From the NCBI GenBank assembly GCA_964510955.1, contig CAZEDW010000003.1, positions 62,001-126,000 of the forward strand: 64,000 nucleotides of DNA. Direction: 5' to 3'. The notes beneath the pieces were generated by a model that searched no databases, was not told where the DNA came from, and saw only the letters and a program-made list of their open reading frames with translations. This DNA is from JAFLCM01 sp964510955. Its GTDB lineage: Bacteria; Planctomycetota; Phycisphaerae; Phycisphaerales; UBA1924. The translations under genes were made by a program, and so were the position numbers. Numbering within the stretch: position 1 is the first letter of the stretch; each line of letters opens with the position of its first letter. This document shows positions 24,332 through 32,100 of the stretch, piece after piece.

Positions 24332-26119
24332 TCACGGGTGAGGACAGGCGGGCTTGCTCGCCGCGTGACCCGGTCCCTCCGGCAGGCCACGCAGTTCGGC
24401 TTCCACGGCGCCGAGCAGATCAGCGACCCGCGCGGGCCCGAACTCGAACGGCAGCCCCGCCGCCGCGAACAGCTCCGGCAGCGGGCGCGAGCCGCCCAGC
24501 GAGAGCGCCGCGCGGTACTTCGCGAGCGCGGCGGGGCGTCCGCTCTTGAGAGAATCGAGCCACAGGCCGAGCGCGCCGAGCTGGGCAATGCCGTACTCGA
24601 TGTAGTAGAACGGTGCGCCGAACAGGTGACTCTGACGGTGCCACACCGAGCCGCGGAACTCTTCCAGACCCTCCCAACTCACGGCGCGCCCGAACCGCCG
24701 GTCCAGGTACAGCCACGCCTCCCGGCGCTGGTCGCGTGTGTGCGAAGGGTTCTCGTACAGCCAGTGCTGGAACGCGTCGATCTGCGCGATCCACGCCAGG
24801 ATCGAGACGCAGCCTTCGAGCTGCTCGCGCCGGGCACGGTCGGCGTGAGATTTGTCGCTGTAAAACTCGTCCCACTCGGGCATGGTCAGCAGTTCCTGGC
24901 TCATGCTGGCCACCTCGGCGAACTCCAGCGGCGAACCGCGGTACGCCACCAAGGGGTCGTGCTTGCACAGCTCGCTATGGAACATGTGCCCCGCCTCGTG
25001 CACCATCGTGTGCACGTCGGCGTGCAGCCCGGCGGCGTTCATGAAGATGAACGCCTTGCGCGAGCGGTCACGCATGTACTGGTATCCCCCGGCCGCCTTG
25101 CCCTTGCGGCTGTCGAGGTCGAGCTGCGCGCCGTTGGCGGGACCGTTGGATGAGTTGTCGCCCATGGCCCGGAACATGCTCGCGAAGTCGGCGTCGATGC
25201 GGTCATAGACGCGCCGGGTCTTCTCGACCAGTTGCTGGCCGCCCTCGAACGGGCGCAAGGGTGGGCGGGCGTGCTCGTCCACGCCCATGTCCCACGGGCG
25301 CAGCGGCTCAACGCCCAGCGACGCCTTCCGCCGCGCGTCCAGCCGCCGGTTGAACGGCACGACGTGCTTCTCGACGGCCTCGTGGAAGTCAAAGCAGTGC
25401 TTGGGCGTGTAGTCGAACCGCTTCTTGGCCTTGAACGACCAGTCGCGGAAGTTGTCGAACCCCGCGTTAAGAGCCACCCTGTGGCGCAGACGGATCATCT
25501 CATCAAAGATTTGGTCGATGCGCTCGCGCTCACCGAACCGCCGTTGCGCCACGGCGCGCCAGGCCGACTCTCGGACGCCCCGGTCGGTGCTCTGCTGGTA
25601 GCGGGCCATCTGCGGCAGGGTGCGCGTCTGCCCATCGAACTCGACAGTCAGGGCGCCGCAGATCTCGTCGTACTTCTGATCCAGCTTGGCAAGCTCGGTT
25701 TCGAGGGGCACGTTTTCGGGGCGGAACAGCCCGACGTCCACCGCCGTGTCGCGCATCAGCACGCCGTAGCGGGACTCCGGCAGGCGGAATCGCTTGCACA
25801 GTTCCACCTGTCGCTTGTCCAGCTCGAACGACGCGGGCTTGAGCCTCGGCGGCACTTCGTCGAGGTAGCGGGTCCACGCCGCCCCGGTCGCGGGGTCGTC
25901 GGTGCGGCAGGTCATGGCGATGTACAGGTTGGCCCGCGACTCGGAACATGCCGCGTCGAACTCGGAACGGTCCAGCAGCCATTGCTCGAGTTCGGAGACC
26001 GAGCCGACCGGACGCGATTGAAGCGCGTTGACGAGGGGCTCCAGCGCCGACCATGACGCCGCGTCGAGGTGCTCAGGGACAAAGCTGGTCACGGCGCTCA
26101 CGGATTGCGAACTCGGCAT
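24332..26119 (-). CDS. M3-family oligoendopeptidase
   Basis: The ATG at 26119 begins MPSSQSVSAVTSFVPEHL. The 595-residue protein has an all-helical N-terminal half and the M3 zinc site MVHEAGHMFHSELCK, where His-Glu-x-x-His supplies two zinc ligands and the catalytic Glu; the third ligand Glu lies in SPLEFAEVASMSQELL. This layout is that of PepF-type oligoendopeptidases, cytoplasmic enzymes that trim peptides of about 7-17 residues. The family is usually near 600 residues, as here. There is no signal peptide. It is convergent with beta-helix copy 3 and divergent from the dehydrogenase gene at 26271. Confidence 0.93.
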   Translation of the reverse strand: MPSSQSVSAVTSFVPEHLDAASWSALEPLVNALQSRPVGSVSELEQWLLDRSEFDAACSESRANLYIAMTCRTDDPATGAAWTRYLDEVPPRLKPASFELDKRQVELCKRFRLPESRYGVLMRDTAVDVGLFRPENVPLETELAKLDQKYDEICGALTVEFDGQTRTLPQMARYQQSTDRGVRESAWRAVAQRRFGERERIDQIFDEMIRLRHRVALNAGFDNFRDWSFKAKKRFDYTPKHCFDFHEAVEKHVVPFNRRLDARRKASLGVEPLRPWDMGVDEHARPPLRPFEGGQQLVEKTRRVYDRIDADFASMFRAMGDNSSNGPANGAQLDLDSRKGKAAGGYQYMRDRSRKAFIFMNAAGLHADVHTMVHEAGHMFHSELCKHDPLVAYRGSPLEFAEVASMSQELLTMPEWDEFYSDKSHADRARREQLEGCVSILAWIAQIDAFQHWLYENPSHTRDQRREAWLYLDRRFGRAVSWEGLEEFRGSVWHRQSHLFGAPFYYIEYGIAQLGALGLWLDSLKSGRPAALAKYRAALSLGGSRPLPELFAAAGLPFEFGPARVADLLGAVEAELRGLPEGPGHAASKPACPHP

Positions 26120-26270
26120 AGGGCGCAATGGTATGGGGTGACCGCTGGAACGGTTCCGGCCTCCCGCCATAACCCGACGGAATATGATCCGGCGGTTTCC
26201 ATCTCACAGCCGATCGTCGTCCCGGCCAGGCATCGGCGCAGGAAGCGGCTCAAGGCACGAGGAACCTCCG

Positions 26271-27443
26271 ATGACCACCACCGTCAGTTGTGCTCCCGGC
26301 TCACCGGCCCCCGCCGGGGTCAAGGCCCCCACCGCACAGGGCGCGCCGAGCCGATCGTCCGCGGGCCGCATGCGTGCTCTCACCAAGGCTCGGGCCGATG
26401 TGGGCCTCGACTTCGTTCCCGACCGGCCCCTGCCCCGCTCTGAATCCGACCCCCAGTTGCCGCTCGGCGAGCCCGGCCCGGGCGAGGTGCTCATCCGCGT
26501 CAAGAAGGCCGGCGTGTGCGGCACCGACCGGCACATCTTTGAGTGGGACGACTGGGCCAAGAGCCGCATCCCCGTGGGCATCGTCACCGGTCACGAGTTC
26601 GTGGGAACCATCGAAAAGCTGGGCGGCGGCGTGACCAACTGCCACGCCGGCCAGCGCGTCAGCGCCGAGGGGCACATCACCCGTTTCAACGACTACAACT
26701 CGCGCACCGGCAACGCCCACATCGCCAGCGACACGCGCATCCTGGGCGTCGACCGCGACGGCTGCTTCGCCGAGTGGCTCATCATCCCCGCCAGCAACGT
26801 GTGGCCGCTGCACCCGGACATCCCTGACAAGTTCGCGGCCATCATGGACCCTTTGGGCAACGCGGTGCACACCGTCATGGGTGCCGGCGTGAGCACCAAG
26901 AGCGTGCTGATCACCGGCGTGGGCATCATCGGGCTGATGGCCGTCACCGTGGCCCGCGCCGCCGGCGCCGCCCGCATCTATGCCACGGATACAAATCCCA
27001 AGCGCCTGGAGCTGGCCCGCAAGCTCGGGGCCGCGGAGGTGTTCAACCCGCTGGAGGATAAGAGCTTCATCGAGCGCATCCGGCGCGAGACCCGCGGCGA
27101 CGGCGTGGACGTGCTGCTGGAAATGTCAGGCTCCCCCGCCGCGACCGACCAGGGATTCAGGGCCCTGCGCAACGGCGGCACCGCGGCCCTGCTCGGCATC
27201 CCCTCCAAGCCCTTCGCGTTCGACCTGACCAACCACGTGGTGTTCAAGGGCGCAACGGTGCTGGGCATCAACGGACGCAAGATGTGGGAGACCTGGTACC
27301 AGATGGAGAACCTGCTGGTCTCCGGTCGGCTGCGCCTGGACGAGATCGTGACCCACGAGCTGCCGATGGAGCAGGCGGGCGAGGCGTTCCGGCTGATGCA
27401 GACGGGGGAGGGGATCAAGATTGTGCTGAACATCGGGGGATGA
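26271..27443 (+). CDS. tdh: L-threonine 3-dehydrogenase-like medium-chain dehydrogenase lacking the structural zinc site
   Basis: TDH oxidises threonine to 2-amino-3-ketobutyrate with NAD. From MRALTKARADVGL (residue 34) the protein follows E. coli TDH: AGVCGTDRHIFEWDDW (catalytic zinc Cys83), VTGHEFVG (His108-Glu109), DPLGNAVHTV, the Rossmann ITGVGIIGLMAVTVA, and GINGRKMWETWYQMENLL. The four-cysteine structural-zinc loop is gone: residues 134-156 read GHITRFNDYNSRTGNAHI in its place. The ATG at 26271 (AGGAA upstream) adds 33 low-complexity residues; an ATG at 26370 would give a classical start but has no ribosome site. The substrate could differ from threonine. Confidence 0.85.
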   Translation: MTTTVSCAPGSPAPAGVKAPTAQGAPSRSSAGRMRALTKARADVGLDFVPDRPLPRSESDPQLPLGEPGPGEVLIRVKKAGVCGTDRHIFEWDDWAKSRIPVGIVTGHEFVGTIEKLGGGVTNCHAGQRVSAEGHITRFNDYNSRTGNAHIASDTRILGVDRDGCFAEWLIIPASNVWPLHPDIPDKFAAIMDPLGNAVHTVMGAGVSTKSVLITGVGIIGLMAVTVARAAGAARIYATDTNPKRLELARKLGAAEVFNPLEDKSFIERIRRETRGDGVDVLLEMSGSPAATDQGFRALRNGGTAALLGIPSKPFAFDLTNHVVFKGATVLGINGRKMWETWYQMENLLVSGRLRLDEIVTHELPMEQAGEAFRLMQTGEGIKIVLNIGG

Positions 27444-27475
27444 TCGCGCTGCGAGGGTGCGGCAACGACATCACA

Positions 27476-28054
27476 CTACTCGGCAACGAAACCAGGGGTG
27501 AGCGCATCAATTGCCCGAATGAGCTTTCCGAACGAGTCGCTGCTTCGCGACGCCATTGAGATGTCGATCTTCGCCGTCAGTCGCGCTTGATCGGCGGTCG
27601 GGGCGTACGCCCCAAGAACCGAGCGGATTGTCTCTTTCGGGTTCTTGATATCGTCCGGCAATTCTCAAGGCCGGGCGGTTGCCGGAGTAACCGCGGCCCC
27701 GGCGAGCAACCAAGACTCAAAGCAACGCTTGGCGAGCACGACCTGAACCGGGACGCCCCGGGTGTGCGCGCTGGCTCGTCGGAGCAGGTCCGGACCCAGC
27801 TTCGCAGGACAATCATCATCGCTGTCAAGCAGCACCAGCACCCCACCCTCGGTGCTCGTCTCTTGAATGGCCGCCATGGCAAGAGAGAGGTATTTCTCCA
27901 GATAACCGGCACGCATGATCGCCTGTCGGCGAACGCGGATCGGGTATGAGAATTTCCACTCGGGGCGTATCAGCCGAAGCAACACCGGCAAGGCGAGAAC
28001 CTCTCCATCGCCCTCGACAATTGTTGCGAGGTTGAACGCCGAGGAGTGCGTCAT
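27476..28054 (-). pseudogene. DUF4276/TOPRIM-like protein interrupted by an in-frame TGA
   Basis: The ATG at 28054 overlaps the stop of the AAA gene (ATGA). Reading gives TIVEGDGEVLALPVLLRLI (a TOPRIM-like EGxxE), VLVLLDSDDDCPAKLG (DxD) and CFESWLLAGA. TGA follows at 27667-27665. The same frame then continues with ELPDDIKNPKETIRSVLGAY, TADQARLTAKIDISMA and SSDSFGKLIRAI, which match the conserved C-terminal part of this family, up to the true stop at 27476. So one nonsense change (or a sequencing error) splits a 191-residue protein. Many neighbours end in TGA, so TGA is not reassigned here. The intact protein probably worked as effector with the upstream ATPase. Confidence 0.75.
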
Positions 28055-29307
28055 TGCTTCGCGGGGTTGGGAACAAAAACGGTCTCAGCGCTCGGCGAAT
28101 CAGACGGGTCGATTGTCAACTGGTCAAGCCGCAGCATTTCCCCGGTCGTAGCCAGCAGGTCTCGGAGGAGGTCTTGCTTAACCTTACTGAGAGCGCCCGC
28201 TTTGGTAACGCGATCTTCGCACGCAACCACCCGGATCATTTCTGGCTGAATCGACGGGTGGTCCAAGAGATCCGGACTGTGTGTACTAACGAGAATTTGT
28301 GCACTTCGGGTTGCTTCAAAGAGAGCATCCACCAATGCTCCCGCGGCCGCGGGGTGCAGTGCTGACTCGGGTTCCTCTATGGCAACTAGAGGGGTCACTC
28401 CCCCGCGCCGCGCCGCCGAGAGGACTGATACCAAGATGCCAAACGCCCGAATGGTGCCATCAGACATGCTCGTCGCATTGAACGGGAGTCCATATCGACC
28501 CGGCGGCGCGCCGTGACGGCCCTCGACGGTTGGGGGCGCCTGGCGGAACGCAATCGTCTCGTACCCCCCCACCAATTGATGCTCGATAGCAATTAGTGGG
28601 ACTCCAACCGCGTGCAGATAATGAAGAACCCTTTCCACTACTCCGGGCACGGCTTCGGTTTGCCTCACTACGCTAGCAATATTATGACCGTCGTACGCCA
28701 ATCGCTCACCCGATTCCGGGGGCTGCGGCCTCTTCATGACCTCTGGATTCAGATTGTGGAAGATCATGCCAGACAGCGCATCAAACACCTCGCGGAATGG
28801 CTCCGCCCCCGATGCGGCGACCAATCCAAGACGATCGGGCGCCACCGCCGGCGCAGAACCGTCAAGGCTCCAGTGCAGCTTGCCGGCCAATCGGTCGAAC
28901 CACGCGTCGGGCCCGCCGCCGCCCGAGATAAGGCACGATTCCTTCCCAATGTGAAACGGCATCCCCGGGATGGACGCAGACATCACCGATATCACGCGCG
29001 GAACAATCTCAAACGAATACACACCAGTCCTGCCCCCCGATAGCACTAACTCAACCCTGATCGAAGTGGGCCCATTTCGGGAACTGTCCGGGCGCCGCCG
29101 AATCTGCGCTATCCCGCCGCGCTCACGAACCGCGAACTCCAGAGTCTTGTTCAACGCGTCGGTGACGAATCGAAGCGCATCAAGGATGTTGCTCTTGCCG
29201 GCGCCGTTGCGGCCCACGAGAATCGTGAGCGGACCGAACCGCAAGTCGCACAAAGCGATGCTTTTGTAGTTCGCTATTCGGAGTCTACTGACAACTGGGG
29301 GGTTCAT
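28051..29307 (-). CDS. AAA-family ATPase (RecF/OLD-like, AAA_21)
   Basis: The 418-residue protein starts MNPPVVSRLRIANYKSIA, then has a Walker A LVGRNGAGKSNILDALRF near residue 32. A SMSDGTIRAFGILVSVLSA signature-like loop precedes the Walker B LVAIEEPESALHPAAAG and the switch His in ILVSTHSPDLLDHP. This is the SMC-like ATPase type found in OLD, PARIS AriA, Gabija and AbiL-like defence systems. It overlaps the DUF4276 gene by four bases. Codon use and GC are visibly lower than in neighbours, with runs such as TTGCTTCAAAGAGAGC, suggesting transfer. A defence role is inferred from the pairing; no phage-related evidence exists in the window. Confidence 0.85.
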   Translation of the reverse strand: MNPPVVSRLRIANYKSIALCDLRFGPLTILVGRNGAGKSNILDALRFVTDALNKTLEFAVRERGGIAQIRRRPDSSRNGPTSIRVELVLSGGRTGVYSFEIVPRVISVMSASIPGMPFHIGKESCLISGGGGPDAWFDRLAGKLHWSLDGSAPAVAPDRLGLVAASGAEPFREVFDALSGMIFHNLNPEVMKRPQPPESGERLAYDGHNIASVVRQTEAVPGVVERVLHYLHAVGVPLIAIEHQLVGGYETIAFRQAPPTVEGRHGAPPGRYGLPFNATSMSDGTIRAFGILVSVLSAARRGGVTPLVAIEEPESALHPAAAGALVDALFEATRSAQILVSTHSPDLLDHPSIQPEMIRVVACEDRVTKAGALSKVKQDLLRDLLATTGEMLRLDQLTIDPSDSPSAETVFVPNPAKQ

Positions 29308-29358
29308 GCCGTGGGGGCACCTCTCGTTGCATTCTATCCCGGGCCGTCGCCAAACCGG

Positions 29359-31821
29359 TCACAGCAGCGCCACCGGGTCCACGTCCACCGCCGTGTGCTC
29401 ATCGCTCTTGGCAAGGCCCGCGTTCCGCAGCGCGGCGAGGGCGGACTGGATCACCCCCGGCGCGGGGGCCAGCAGTTCGACCGCCACGCGGTAAGAGCCG
29501 GCGATCCGTGAGATCGGGCAGTCCATCGGGCCTTTGAACCGCAGCTCCCCGGCCCACGGAGCCCCCGGGTCCGCGAGCGCCGCGGCGATCCGCGCCGCCG
29601 CGGCGTGAGCTTTGGCGGGGTCCTCGTCGCGGCACACGATCCGCGCCATCCGTCCGATCGGGGGCAGCCCCGCCGCGCGCCGGAGTTCCAGCTCCTCATT
29701 GGCGAAGGCGCGATAATCGTGGTTGGCGGCGGCCACGATCGCCGGCTGGGTCGGGTTGAACGTCTGCACGATGACCCGGTCCAGCCCGCCGCCGTCACGC
29801 TCGCCGCGCCCGGCCCGCCCCGCGACCTGAGACACGAGCTGAAACGTCCGCTCGGCGGCCCGGAAGTCGGGCAGGTTCAGCGCGGTATCCGCGTTCACCA
29901 CGCCCACCAGGCGCACGTTCGGGAAGTCCAGCCCCTTGGCGATCATCTGCGTGCCCAGGAGCAGGCGCACCTCCCCCTTGCCGAAGCGGTCGAGCGCCTC
30001 GAAGTAATCCTGCGCCCGCGTCATCGTGTCGGCGTCGAGGCGCAGCATCGTCCGGCCCTCGACCAGCGACGGGAACTTGCAAGCCAACTCTTCCTCCAGG
30101 CGCTGCGTTCCCACGCCGAACGTGTTGATCCGTTTGCCGCACACCGGGCACACGTCGGGCAACTTCTGCTCCGCCAGGCAGTGGTGGCAGCGGCACAGGG
30201 GGAGCTGGCGAGATGGCGAGGTGGCGAGGTGGCGAGTGGAGGGAACGGTGACGGAGCCCGCGCCGCCGACGGCCACCGCGCCCGATCCATCCCGCCATTT
30301 CGCCACTTCGCCATTTCGCCCGGTTCCCTTGTGAAACACCATCGTTACGTCGCAGTACTCGCACCGCATCATCCAGCCGCACGACTGGTCCGGGCAGCAG
30401 ATGTAGTTGGCGAACCCGCGCCGGTTGAGCAGCAGGATCACCTGGCCGCCGGACTCGAGCGTCCGTCCGACGGCGTGCTCCAGCGTCGGACCCAGGGCAT
30501 GGACGTGACGGGCCTCGGCGCCGCGGCGCTGCCGGCGCTGGTCGAGCATGTCCACAACGTCCACGCGGGGCAGGGCGCCGCCGCCGACCCGCTCGGGCAG
30601 CTCATGCAGGCGGAACCGCCCCGTGCCGGTCGCGTTGTGCCAGGATTCCAGCGAAGGCGTCGCGGACCCCAGGATGACCGGGAAACCGCCGGCCTGCGCC
30701 CGGCGGAGCGCCACGTCTCGGGCGTGGTAGCGCGGGGCCTGGTCCTGCTTATACGAGTGGTCGTGTTCCTCGTCGACCACGATCAATCCGAGAGGGAACT
30801 TGGCGCCCGGGTCGGTCCGCGCCGGCAGCGGCGCGAAGACCGCCGACCGGGCCCCCACCACCACGCGGGCCTCGCCGGCTTCCACCCTGCGCCACTGCTG
30901 GTGGCGCTGCGACGCCGTCAGGCCCGAGTGAAGCACCGCGACGCCCGGGCCTCCTCCCGGCTGCGCGAAGCGGGCCATGAACCTCCCCGCCGTCTGGGGC
31001 GTGAGGCTGATCTCCGGCACCAGCACGATCGCGCTCTCTCCGCGCGCGATCACCCGCTCCAGCACCCGCAGGTAGACCTCGGTCTTGCCAGAACCGGTCA
31101 CGCCCAGCAGAAGGTGCCCGGCGAACGTCCCCAGCGTGCCGGTGATGGCCTCGACCACGCCGGCTTGCCGAGCGCTGAGTTCGGGCGGCTCGGCGGCGCC
31201 GGCAATCGTCGCCGTGAACGCCCCGGCCCGCACCGTTTCAATACGCTTCTCGGTCAACAGCCCGAGCTTGATCAGGCGGTTGATCGCCCGCAGGTCTTTG
31301 CACCCCGCCCGCGCGGCGAGCTCGCGCGGCGGCAGCGGGAGAGCGTTGCCTGGCAGCGCCTTGATCGCTTCCCAAGCAGCCCGGACCATGGGAGTGAGCG
31401 AGCCGGGCTCGTCGCGCGGCGCTCGTTCCAGCACAACCTGCTCGCGCCTCCCCGTCAGCTTCTTCACCGCAGCGGGGATGAGCGCGCTCAGCGTCGTTCC
31501 CAGGGGGCAGCAGTAGTAGCGGGAGACCCACTTCGCCAGTTCGATGAGCGACGGCTCAAAGCTGACCCCGAGGCGCCGGGTCACCGGTTTGATCGCGCGT
31601 GGGTCGAGGCCCGCGGGAATCTCGATACCTGACACTTCCCCAACCACGACCCCTTCGGCGGGCTTGTTGCCGCGCCCCAGGGGGACCTCGACCCGTTCCC
31701 CGGGGTGGAGGACCCCAAGATTTGTCGGCACGCCGTATGTCAATCCGTCGTCACCGATCCCCGGCCTGTCGAGCGCGCGCTCCACGACAACCCGGACCAG
31801 GGGCCAGTTCTGAGTGTTCAA
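29359..31821 (-). CDS. priA: Primosomal replication helicase PriA with in-frame repeat insertion
   Basis: PriA reloads the replisome at stalled forks. The helicase core is clear: LLGVTGSGKTEVYLRVLERV (Walker A), LIVVDEEHDHSYKQDQAPRY (DEEH), VILGSATPSLESW, and LLGTQMIAKGLDFPNVRLVG. The zinc region keeps paired cysteines (CPDQSC, CEYC, CHHC, CPVC), but about 38 extra residues lie between FHKGTGR and LCRCHHC (roughly 501-539), encoded by an inverted octamer array at 30206-30320. The start is uncertain: no ATG fits, so TTG at 31821 (then NTQNWPLVRVVVERALD) is used. The open frame further upstream is antisense to the secretin gene. Confidence 0.93.
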   Translation of the reverse strand: MNTQNWPLVRVVVERALDRPGIGDDGLTYGVPTNLGVLHPGERVEVPLGRGNKPAEGVVVGEVSGIEIPAGLDPRAIKPVTRRLGVSFEPSLIELAKWVSRYYCCPLGTTLSALIPAAVKKLTGRREQVVLERAPRDEPGSLTPMVRAAWEAIKALPGNALPLPPRELAARAGCKDLRAINRLIKLGLLTEKRIETVRAGAFTATIAGAAEPPELSARQAGVVEAITGTLGTFAGHLLLGVTGSGKTEVYLRVLERVIARGESAIVLVPEISLTPQTAGRFMARFAQPGGGPGVAVLHSGLTASQRHQQWRRVEAGEARVVVGARSAVFAPLPARTDPGAKFPLGLIVVDEEHDHSYKQDQAPRYHARDVALRRAQAGGFPVILGSATPSLESWHNATGTGRFRLHELPERVGGGALPRVDVVDMLDQRRQRRGAEARHVHALGPTLEHAVGRTLESGGQVILLLNRRGFANYICCPDQSCGWMMRCEYCDVTMVFHKGTGRNGEVAKWRDGSGAVAVGGAGSVTVPSTRHLATSPSRQLPLCRCHHCLAEQKLPDVCPVCGKRINTFGVGTQRLEEELACKFPSLVEGRTMLRLDADTMTRAQDYFEALDRFGKGEVRLLLGTQMIAKGLDFPNVRLVGVVNADTALNLPDFRAAERTFQLVSQVAGRAGRGERDGGGLDRVIVQTFNPTQPAIVAAANHDYRAFANEELELRRAAGLPPIGRMARIVCRDEDPAKAHAAAARIAAALADPGAPWAGELRFKGPMDCPISRIAGSYRVAVELLAPAPGVIQSALAALRNAGLAKSDEHTAVDVDPVALL
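30206..30320. repeat. Inverted octamer array inside priA
   Basis: The left arm on the plus strand has four units TGGCGAG(A/G) at 30206-30236. The right arm at 30292-30320 has CGCCATTT, CGCCACTT, CGCCATTT and CGCCC, the complement of AAATGGCG-type units. About 55 bases separate the arms. The whole keeps the priA frame open. Confidence 0.85.
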
Positions 31822-32100
31822 CGGGTCGATTTGGAACAGTCCCGAAGTCAAGCAGATACAAGGGTAACCCGCTCGGACCTGCCCGCCTCGGGAAGCCGAC
31901 AAGGTCGCAGCTTCACGCACGCTCCGAAGGCCGGAATTGCAAGCCCGCGGAGCCGGCATCGGGAACCGCGGGCCGGTTGCAGCGACCAAACCCCGCAGGT
32001 ATGTTCGGGCCCCGTTTTGTCCGGGCCCGACCCTTGAAAGGCCCCACGGAACTCCCGGCGCGCCCGGCGCGCCGAGCACGAGATTGTCTGGAGATTGCGC

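Noticed and set aside
27614..27667. Selenocysteine recoding of the DUF4276 TGA
   Set aside because: The hairpin position is suggestive, but the family has no redox residue there, no selenocysteine gene is visible, and a nonsense mutation explains the data more simply.
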